Shown here: positions 1 to 7,782 of the stretch, piece by piece
Layout: every line of letters begins with the position of its first letter
Position numbering within the stretch: position 1 is the stretch's first letter
Source of the DNA: CALGLS01 sp047626155
Lineage (GTDB): Bacteria; Bacteroidota; Bacteroidia; Chitinophagales; Saprospiraceae
DNA length: 22,923 nucleotides
Direction of reading: 5' to 3'
NCBI GenBank assembly: GCA_047626155.1
Contig: JBLHRR010000084.1
Coordinates: forward strand, 1 to 22,923
The notes under the pieces: model-generated
Databases searched by the model: none
What the model saw: the letters and a program-made list of their open reading frames with translations, nothing else
Told to the model about the DNA's origin: nothing
Translations under genes and position numbers: made by a program

Positions 1-148
1 CTGCGTGTACAGTGCCCGTATTCGGTCTTTGACTCGACTTTCAAAGGTTTTTGAAATCGAGATCCTACTTGAAGTTGCATGACTTCGGGGGTGGATACTA
101 CTGTTTGGATCTTATTTTTCAATTATACAAAAACAAATTATTATTATC

Positions 149-3100
149 ATGAATGAAAATCTTTTTACCCTATTAACTAGATGGCGAAACCGCGCGGAAG
201 ATGTCCCGAGGTTAGCTGTTTTATCAACAAGACTTTTACGTTTTGTTGTCTTACTTTGTATTGGCCTTTATGGTCAGAATTTGAATGCGCAGTGCGTAGA
301 TTGCAGTAATGTTACTGGAATTGATATAACAGTTGACTGTGCAGAGGCCATCCCAAGTCCCGAAGATTTACTAATTATTAATCCTTCTTGTGCTAGCGGA
401 GCGACGACAATTACTTTTGCAGATGTAGTGGTGAATGCCACAACCGTTACGAGAACGTATACCTACGGTCCTACGGGAGAAACCTGTTCTCACGATATTA
501 CGGTAACAGCAGGTCCTGCTGCTGCTCCTACTATTAGCTGCCCTAATAATGTGATTGAAGTACTTGATGAGGGACAGTGTGAAAAAATAGTATTTTTAGC
601 AGTACCTGCAGTAACTAACGCCTGTGGATTTCCAATGGACGTTATAGTGACTTCTGCTCCCACTCTAGGTTTAGCATCAGGCTCAGCATTTCCAATTGGT
701 ACTACGACTTTAACTTATACGGTCTTTGGTTTTGATGGTGCTGTCCCTGATTTAGATATCTGTACTGTAGATGTGACGATCAATGAATTTAGTGGAACAG
801 TGAGTACTTTAGGCTGTCAGAATTTCATCAATCTGAGTACAGCTGAAGGCTGTGAAGTTTTAATTACGCCAAACATGGTTTTGGGTAATGGAAACTACCT
901 ATGTGAAGATAATTATACGGTAACTGTTATTGGCTTGACCCCTGCTTCTGCTATCACTACGGTGCTTGGAGGAGTGTTGATTGATGCGACTTTACTGGAT
1001 GGTTTTGCTACCAACGGTATTTCTTCGGCTTTCAATGTAATGGTAACAGATAACAGTAATCCTACTACAAATTCCTGTTGGGCAGAAGGCTGGACAATTG
1101 AAGATAAAATGGCTCCAACGATTTGTTGTTCCGATTTTTCTATCTCTTGTATAGATCCTACCGACCCTACAGAGTTAGCGACTAACGGAGAAAAAGAGAC
1201 CTATGTAGCAACAACTCCGGTAAACATACCTATTCCTGCAACTAACTCTAGTTTTTCATTGGTCGAAATTCCAATAGAAGTTTTTGATTGCCCAACTCCG
1301 GTTATTGATGTTGATGTTGTACTTGAAATGGGAACATCTAGCTTAGGTGAATATGCTGCTGAATTAGTTCACCCGGATGGAACAGTTGTTTCTTTATTCA
1401 ATCGCCCAGATAATGGTGCAGCTACGCCTGTTGTCTGTACTACTACAGGTTTGGTGGTCCTCTTCAATGATGAGGCTACACAGACTCATGCAGATTTTCA
1501 AACAGCTTGTGAGCCATCTACAGGGAATATTACAGGATCGTTTATATCAGCATCTGTATTGTCAGCTTTTGATACTAAGCCTGCTGGAGGTACCTGGATA
1601 TTGCGAGTGTATTCTTATGGGGCAGTTACTAATAATATAACAAGAGCAGAATTAATAGTTGAGGCTGATTTTGCCCACCCGTTTGCTCAGGATGATTGTA
1701 CGACTGTTACGACTTCAATGGCAGATGAAATAGTTGGGACCATTTGTGATGGTCAACAAATTTTGCGTACTTGGACTGTAACGGATGCCAACAGCAGAAC
1801 AGATGTTTGTACTCAAACTATTACGATAGTTAGACCAACGTTGGATGATATTGTTTGTCCATTAAACTGGAATGGAGAAACAGGAGAAATGCCTGTTTTG
1901 TCTTGTGCTCCGGGAAGTTTTGACTTAGATGTGAACGGACACCCATCTCCAACGCACACAGGAGTGCCTACTTACAATGACTTACCGATCAATGGGCTTT
2001 GTATGTTCAATTTTGCAGATAACAATGGTTTGCCTTATTCAGATGTGATCTTCCCTGGAAGTTGTTCTGGAAATGTAACTTATAAGAGAACTTGGATGAT
2101 TTTGGATATGTGTACAGGTGTAATGATACCATGTGTTCAAACCATTAAAGTAGTAGATACTGATGGCCCAACCATCACTTGCCCGACTTACGCAACTGTA
2201 GGAGTAGGCACTGGATGTGTAGGAAATGTGAACTTGGATGCACCTCCAATGACAGATGATTGTGATGCTACAACTAATTTAACATACACGGCAACAACTA
2301 CTGGCGGCACTTTAATAAGAGATGCAGTCACTGGTATTTACAACCTTAGCAATTTAGCTGTTGGTACGAGTTACGTAGTAACTTATATTGGATCTGACGG
2401 ATGTGGAAATACTTCTACCTGTACTTCCACAATTGATGTAGCTGATTTACAAGGCCCTTCAGTTTCTTGTACTTCTTTAGAAAACCTGACTTTGAATAAC
2501 TTTGGTACAGCGACCATTAACGCTCAGACTCAACTTGAAACTGCGAATGGAAATAGTGATAATTGTGGGATTGTAACTTATGAAGTTAGACTTCCATCTG
2601 ATTGTTCTACCGTTCCACAAACGACTTTTGCTTCTTCTGTAGGACTAGGATGTTGCCATGCTGGAACTGATGTGGTAGTAGAATTCCGAGTAACAGATGC
2701 AGCAGGTAATTCTAACACTTGTTCTACAACGATTGCCGTATCTCCTTATGCTGATTTCGGCTTTACGACTTGTCCTACTCCTGCAAACACAACTTTAGAA
2801 TGTAATGATATAGCTGGAGATTTAGCGACTATTGGCTTAACCAATGTGGTACAAACGCCAACAGTTATAGAGGTAAGCCATACCGATATCAGCGGAGTAA
2901 CGAATCAAACGGCGGGTTACTATCCAGTATCTGGTGTTCGGTTTAATGGCTGTGGTACTGCTGCAGTATCAATTGTTGATATTGATAATTCAACGAGCTG
3001 TGGTTTAGGTAATGTAACAAGAACCTATACCGTAACTTCTGGAAGTCAGACTTCTACTTGTGTCGTTGTTTTCGACGTGGAAAATAATCAACTACCTTTT

Positions 3101-5539
3101 GATTTGACGACCATTGTGTTAAACGATGCTACTGTTCAATGTACAGATATTACAAGCCAAACTAATCCTGATCCTTCTCAGTTACCAATGAATCAGCAAG
3201 GGCCAATCATTTCTAGTCTCATTTCAGGTTGCCAAGATGTTCAGGTGATGGGGTATACTAACAATATACTTACGCCAGCTCCAGCTGATCCAGGAGTTTG
3301 CACTAAAATATTAAGAACCTTTACTATTTGGGATGAATGTGCTGCAGTTTCTGTGGAAAGAGTTCAATTAATAAAAATCATGGATCCGGGACCAACTTTC
3401 ACCGGATGTCCAGGTGTAGAAAATTTGACAATCGGAGAAACTTCTGCTACTGTAGTTACTGCAACTGATGTTTGTGGTAATACGAATACGCCAGTTTCTT
3501 ATGCGATTGATCTGAACAGTGATGGTGGTACCCCAGATGCTGTAGGAACAGGAGGTGATCTTTCTACAATTGTTGGAATGGTTGGCGGAGCAAACTTCCC
3601 GATAGGAAGTCATACTGTTACTTTTTCTGCAAGCGGTTGTAACATTACAAATACATGTAGTGTGGTGATTAATGTTAATTTTGACTGTACTACTTTTGGT
3701 GCGTTATTAAATCCTGCTTACAATCTTAATGTAGGTGATATTAGTGGTTCCGGTACATTCGACCCAACGATTACGGATATGTATGCTCCACCTGTTGTAC
3801 CGATTGCAGGTATTTCGATTACGAAGCCTGATGGCAGCCCTGCTACATTTACCTGTGCAGATTTGGATAAGAACATTGCTCCAGCACCAACGAATGTAGA
3901 TGTGGTATTTCATTTGCCTGGCGGCGTAGCTTGTCCAGTTACAATGAGAATTACAGATAGTTCTTCGCCAAGTATTACTTGTAATACGCCGCTTCAAGTA
4001 AACATAGAAGTTGGAGATACAGGTGTAGGCGGAACAGATATTCCTAGAACGATAGTACTCACAGATGTGAGCGTAGTTGCTTCTGATGAAGCAGCTTGTA
4101 CTGCAACGAATTTATTGACGTATACTTTTTCACCAGCAACGGTAAGTTGTGCGGATTTAGGCAACCTGTCTACTGTAGATGTACCTGTAATCGTTACCGT
4201 TTCTGATGGTTATACTTCAGCTGTTTGTACCAATTCAGTCACTTTGGTATCTGCTAGTGGAGCAGCAGCTTGTGGGTCTACACCTCCTTCAGCGAATGTA
4301 GTTGGTTCTATCTCCAACGAATCTAACAGCATGTTAGAAAACGTAACCGTAACACCTGCCTCAGGCATGGACGTTTCTATGACAGACATCAATGGTACTT
4401 ATAACTTGAACTTGGCTACCAATGAAAACTACAATGTAACTCCTGAAAAGGATGACGATTACCTCAATGGAGTATCTACTTATGACATCGTATTGATGAG
4501 CAAGCATATCTTGCAAATTGATCTTTTGGATTCTCCTTACAAAATGATTGCAGCTGACGTCAACAAATCTGGTGGTATTACGACTCTGGATATGGTTGAA
4601 TTACGTAAAGTAATCCTTTTCATCAACGATGAATTCTCGAACAATAGCAGTTGGCGTTTTGTGGATGCAAACTATGCATTCCCTGATACGACGAACCCGT
4701 TCGGAGAAATCTTCCCAGAGAGTTATGCGATTAACGGATTGACAGGAGATATGGAAGATCTTGATTTCGTGGCAGTGAAAATTGGAGATGTAAACGGTAC
4801 CGCAGTAACCAATGGTTTTAGCGGAGATTCAGATAGCCGTGATTTCAATGGTACACTCGAATTAGAAATGAAAGATGTTCACGTGAAAGCAGGTCAGACG
4901 CACACTATTGAGGTGAAAGCGAATGATTTTAACAATATGTTGGGATACCAGTTTACTATGGCTTTTGATGGCCTTGAAGTAACGGATGTTACTCCAGGTG
5001 AATTGACTTCTTTAACGACTGCCAATTTCGGAATGCAACGTTTGCAGGAAGGTATGTTAACTACAAGTTGGAATAGTACAGATGCAGTTAGTCTTGCTGA
5101 CGGAGCTGTATTGTTTACACTTGAAGTAAAAGCAACTGCGGATATAAACTTGAGCGATGCTTTACGTGCTTCTTCTCGCTACACAGCTGCTGAAGCTTAT
5201 GTAGCCAAAGGAAATGCGGTTGAATTGTTAGATGTGAACTTTACTTTCCGTAATGACAATGGAACTACTGTTGCCAATCAGTTCGAATTGTACCAAAACC
5301 GTCCAAATCCATTTAAGGATGAAACGGTAATTGGTTTCGATTTGCCACAAGCTGGTAATGTTGCATTGACAGTGTATGACATCTCTGGGAGAATCTTGAC
5401 GCAAGTTAAAGAAGCTTACAGCAAAGGTTACAATGAAGTGAGTATCAACCGATCCGATTTACCAGGTACGGGCGTACTTTACTACGAATTAACAACAGAG
5501 AACAACTCTGCGGTTAGAAAGATGACGATAATTGAGTAG
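149..5539 (+). CDS. Giant secreted HYR-repeat adhesin-like protein with T9SS type A sorting domain
   Basis: Seen: 1796 residues. An extended N-terminal segment with a hydrophobic stretch (about residues 30-46) ends in NAQ, a plausible signal-peptidase site. The body is a run of Cys-rich Ig/HYR-like repeats (GPTITCP, GPSVSC, DAAGNSNTCS motifs). About residues 355-508 resemble a proprotein-convertase P domain (ELVHPDGTVVSLF, then GGTWILRVYSYG). Near the C-terminus are a carboxypeptidase-regulatory-like segment (about 1384-1441), a dockerin-like part (DVNKSGGITTLDMVELRK near 1470, DLDFVAVKIGDVNG near 1537), a cohesin-like beta domain (about 1570-1703) and a type A sorting domain (NRPNPF, then a Lys-rich end, about 1711-1796). 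Known: such tails direct export through the type IX system and surface attachment. Inferred: a surface adhesin or matrix protein; the ligand is unknown. A terminator follows the stop, so it is probably monocistronic on the 3' side. The ATG at 149 is the only start giving a usable signal sequence; no clear promoter is visible in 1-148. Confidence 0.9.
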   Translation: MNENLFTLLTRWRNRAEDVPRLAVLSTRLLRFVVLLCIGLYGQNLNAQCVDCSNVTGIDITVDCAEAIPSPEDLLIINPSCASGATTITFADVVVNATTVTRTYTYGPTGETCSHDITVTAGPAAAPTISCPNNVIEVLDEGQCEKIVFLAVPAVTNACGFPMDVIVTSAPTLGLASGSAFPIGTTTLTYTVFGFDGAVPDLDICTVDVTINEFSGTVSTLGCQNFINLSTAEGCEVLITPNMVLGNGNYLCEDNYTVTVIGLTPASAITTVLGGVLIDATLLDGFATNGISSAFNVMVTDNSNPTTNSCWAEGWTIEDKMAPTICCSDFSISCIDPTDPTELATNGEKETYVATTPVNIPIPATNSSFSLVEIPIEVFDCPTPVIDVDVVLEMGTSSLGEYAAELVHPDGTVVSLFNRPDNGAATPVVCTTTGLVVLFNDEATQTHADFQTACEPSTGNITGSFISASVLSAFDTKPAGGTWILRVYSYGAVTNNITRAELIVEADFAHPFAQDDCTTVTTSMADEIVGTICDGQQILRTWTVTDANSRTDVCTQTITIVRPTLDDIVCPLNWNGETGEMPVLSCAPGSFDLDVNGHPSPTHTGVPTYNDLPINGLCMFNFADNNGLPYSDVIFPGSCSGNVTYKRTWMILDMCTGVMIPCVQTIKVVDTDGPTITCPTYATVGVGTGCVGNVNLDAPPMTDDCDATTNLTYTATTTGGTLIRDAVTGIYNLSNLAVGTSYVVTYIGSDGCGNTSTCTSTIDVADLQGPSVSCTSLENLTLNNFGTATINAQTQLETANGNSDNCGIVTYEVRLPSDCSTVPQTTFASSVGLGCCHAGTDVVVEFRVTDAAGNSNTCSTTIAVSPYADFGFTTCPTPANTTLECNDIAGDLATIGLTNVVQTPTVIEVSHTDISGVTNQTAGYYPVSGVRFNGCGTAAVSIVDIDNSTSCGLGNVTRTYTVTSGSQTSTCVVVFDVENNQLPFDLTTIVLNDATVQCTDITSQTNPDPSQLPMNQQGPIISSLISGCQDVQVMGYTNNILTPAPADPGVCTKILRTFTIWDECAAVSVERVQLIKIMDPGPTFTGCPGVENLTIGETSATVVTATDVCGNTNTPVSYAIDLNSDGGTPDAVGTGGDLSTIVGMVGGANFPIGSHTVTFSASGCNITNTCSVVINVNFDCTTFGALLNPAYNLNVGDISGSGTFDPTITDMYAPPVVPIAGISITKPDGSPATFTCADLDKNIAPAPTNVDVVFHLPGGVACPVTMRITDSSSPSITCNTPLQVNIEVGDTGVGGTDIPRTIVLTDVSVVASDEAACTATNLLTYTFSPATVSCADLGNLSTVDVPVIVTVSDGYTSAVCTNSVTLVSASGAAACGSTPPSANVVGSISNESNSMLENVTVTPASGMDVSMTDINGTYNLNLATNENYNVTPEKDDDYLNGVSTYDIVLMSKHILQIDLLDSPYKMIAADVNKSGGITTLDMVELRKVILFINDEFSNNSSWRFVDANYAFPDTTNPFGEIFPESYAINGLTGDMEDLDFVAVKIGDVNGTAVTNGFSGDSDSRDFNGTLELEMKDVHVKAGQTHTIEVKANDFNNMLGYQFTMAFDGLEVTDVTPGELTSLTTANFGMQRLQEGMLTTSWNSTDAVSLADGAVLFTLEVKATADINLSDALRASSRYTAAEAYVAKGNAVELLDVNFTFRNDNGTTVANQFELYQNRPNPFKDETVIGFDLPQAGNVALTVYDISGRILTQVKEAYSKGYNEVSINRSDLPGTGVLYYELTTENNSAVRKMTIIE

Positions 5540-5549
5540 GGATAGAACT

Positions 5550-5592
5550 GGAACAACCTGATCCTTCGAGAGAAGGTTGTTCCTCCTTTTTT
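5550..5592 (+). terminator. Rho-independent terminator after the HYR protein gene
   Basis: A perfect 10-bp stem (GGAACAACCT at 5550-5559 with AGGTTGTTCC at 5574-5583) closes a 14-nt loop and is followed by a T-rich run. It lies 11 nt after the stop codon. Confidence 0.85.
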
Positions 5593-5700
5593 CTACTTTT
5601 AAATAGAACTCGTTTTTTGAAGAATGTCTGATAGTCAAAACGGACAGTTATTGATTCAGCGTTTCTAAAGAACAAAGAAATTAATAGAAAGGATTAGAAA

Positions 5701-5748
5701 GCCGAAAAGGGCTGCGAGTAACATGCGCCCTTTTTGGCACTTTTTCTT
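5701..5748 (+). terminator. Terminator-like hairpin
   Basis: A 12-bp stem with one G-T pair (GCCGAAAAGGGC at 5701-5712 with GCCCTTTTTGGC at 5727-5738), a 14-nt loop, then a T-rich tail. There is no gene directly in front of it. It may be a relic terminator or the end of a small transcript. Confidence 0.5.
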
Positions 5749-5956
5749 TTCTAGATACGGTATGCTACCGTTCTTAAAATAAGCCTTAATAATATTGAAT
5801 CTAAAAAAGTATAAATAATAAAAAAATATAACAACTGTGCATAGCGGAGTTGTTAAGGCCTTTTCGCACTTGAGAATTCTAAACTAATCCTTAAGCGAAG
5901 ATGGCAAAGATGCTGTTCTGGGACTAATTATTGAAATCAGTTCCTTGGAATTTTTC

Positions 5957-5990
5957 GTCCCCTTCAAATTAAATTTGAAGGGGACTTTTG
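5957..5990 (+). terminator. Terminator-like hairpin
   Basis: A perfect 13-bp stem (GTCCCCTTCAAAT at 5957-5969, ATTTGAAGGGGAC at 5973-5985) with a 3-nt loop, followed by a short T run. It has the form of a terminator but no gene lies directly upstream. Confidence 0.5.
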
Positions 5991-6171
5991 TATGGTGAAT
6001 ATTTATAAATGTATAAAGTATACGATATTTTAAAACTTGATATTATTGTTAATTTATACTTACTTAAATGTTTTTTTAAGCATATAAATGAGCAACTCTC
6101 CTAGAACAGCAACTCAAGGAACTGGCCACTTAAAACGGTTGGAAAAACTCTGACCGTAAAGTGAGAGATAC

Positions 6172-7304
6172 ATGGTAGTAGATCCGGGACCGGTATTTAC
6201 CAGCGATTGCCCAGATACTGTAATGGTAGTTACTGGAGTCAATTTAGTTGTAAACAAAACCGCAAATAATATGTGCTCAGGCACAACGGCTAATATAACT
6301 TATACGGTGGATCTGAATAATGATAATTCTATTGATAACAATGGTAGTACAGGTAGTATAAATGAAGTGACAGAAGGGGCAGCTTTATAAATGATGAATT
6401 CCCAAGCAACAGCAGTTGGCGTTTTGTAGATGCAGACTATGTCTTTCCAACTGCGACGAACCCTTTCGAAGAAATTTTCCCAGAAAGCTATGCCATCAAT
6501 GGCCTGACAGGAGATATGGAAGATCTTGATTTTATTGCGGTAAAAATTGGTGATGTAAATGGCAGTGCCAGTACGAATGGCTTTACAGATGATGCAGAAG
6601 GCCGCGACTTTGAAGGAACCTTAAAATTAGAAATAGAAGAAGCCGAATTGGAAACAGGAGAGTCTCGTATCATAGAAGTGAAAGCAAAAGATTTTAATTC
6701 TATGTTGGGTTATCAGTTTACGATGTTGTTTGATCATTTGGAAGTGCTTGATGTTACACCAGGAGAATTGCCTGGTATGTCTATAGCCAACTTTGGTACC
6801 CAAGCCTTGGAAGATGGAATATTGATAACTAGCTGGAATACTGAGGAGGCTACAAGTCTTAGTGATGGGGCAGTATTGTTTAGCATAAGCGTTAAGGCGG
6901 AGAGTTATGTGAAATTAAGTGAAGCCTTGCAATTAACTTCTCGTTATACTGCTGCGGAAGCTTATGCTGATAAATCAGGTGAAGCAACTCTTTTAGATGT
7001 CAGAGTTGATTTTTATGAAAACAATACTCCTACGATTTCTACTGTTTTCGAACTGCACCAGAACCGACCGAATCCATTTAAGGACGAAACCGTTATTGGT
7101 TTTGATTTACCGAATGGTGGAGCAGCTACTTTGACGATCTACGATTTGTCAGGTCGTATTTTAATGCAAATGAAAGACAGCTATTCTAAAGGCTACAACG
7201 AAGTGAGTATACAACGAAATGATTTGCCTGTTACAGGCGTGCTCTATTATGAATTGTCTACGGGGCAACATACGGCGCTTCGGAAGATGACGATAGTGGA
7301 GTAG
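6172..7304 (+). pseudogene. Broken tandem copy of the upstream HYR/T9SS protein gene
   Basis: Two pieces in different frames match the gene at 149-5539. The first (6172-6390) encodes an HYR-like repeat starting VVDPGPVFTSDCP, comparable to the parent around 3380-3600. The second is open from 6366 to 7304; from 6384 it aligns with parent 4619-5539 without length change (921 bp each), covering the end of the dockerin-like part, the cohesin-like domain and the T9SS tail (NRPNPF). About 1 kb present in the parent is missing between the pieces and the junction changes frame. There is no signal peptide, so the product, if any, could not be exported. In the second piece the first in-frame ATG is at 6516. 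Most likely a decayed duplicate; the long stop-free second piece suggests the break is fairly recent. An assembly error at the junction cannot be excluded. Confidence 0.8.
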
Positions 7305-7333
7305 GAATTTTAATAATTAGTCCCTTAAACCGA

Positions 7334-7368
7334 TCCCCTTCAGATGTTATCTGGAGGGAATTTTTTTA
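7334..7368 (+). terminator. Rho-independent terminator after the broken copy
   Basis: A 10-bp stem with one G-T pair (7336-7345 with 7349-7358), a 3-nt loop and a run of seven T residues. Its survival suggests the pseudogene once had its own transcript end. Confidence 0.8.
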
Positions 7369-7782
7369 TGCTTGTGGTAGCCTTTTGCTCTGCTTATAAT
7401 TAATGAACTAATGCAGCATTGATTTTTTGCAACAGCGATAGAATAACTTTTGCAGGCTCTTATTTATACGGCAGGTTTTATCTGTAAATGAGGACCCTTG
7501 AGAAGGGTCGTGTAGGATATTTTGGCGAAAAATCGCTATAATTTGGCACTATTAGCCTATTAAATAATAAATAGCGAGTCACTTATATGAAATATATTTG
7601 TACTTTTAATTCTCCAATTTATTACCAAATGAAAGTCATCGATGCTTTAGGGACTAGATTTGCCAAAGGTTATGCAACAAATCCTCCACTTAGTAAGCTC
7701 GTAGTCAAGCACTTAGGGTGTAATAGGTTCTCTGAATGTATCGCAATAGGTATAGTAAAAACCATCTAAAATATATTAACAG
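7369..7782. other. Intergenic region before the TonB receptor gene
   Basis: No supported gene. A 60-codon reading frame (7587-7769) shows no recognisable motif and is A/T-biased, so it is not called. A compact hairpin (GACCCTT, GAG, AAGGGTC at 7493-7509) lies in the middle. TATATTTG at 7593-7600 matches the Bacteroidota -7 consensus but lacks a TTTG at the right distance. The promoter of the receptor probably lies here, but its position is uncertain. Confidence 0.4.

Larger units (their letters stand above)
5593..6165. other. Noncoding stretch rich in hairpins between the HYR gene and its broken copy
   Basis: No convincing coding region on either strand. The stretch is A/T-rich and holds two strong hairpins listed separately (5701-5738 and 5957-5985) and a weaker one at 5830-5854 (AACAACT with AGTTGTT). 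The DNA just before 6166 does not resemble the corresponding part of the intact upstream gene, so the copy that follows begins abruptly. No promoter can be assigned with confidence. Confidence 0.6.

Noticed and set aside
7587..7769. 60-codon reading frame before the TonB receptor
   Set aside because: No motif, A/T-biased and too short to support; it could be a leader but nothing shows it.
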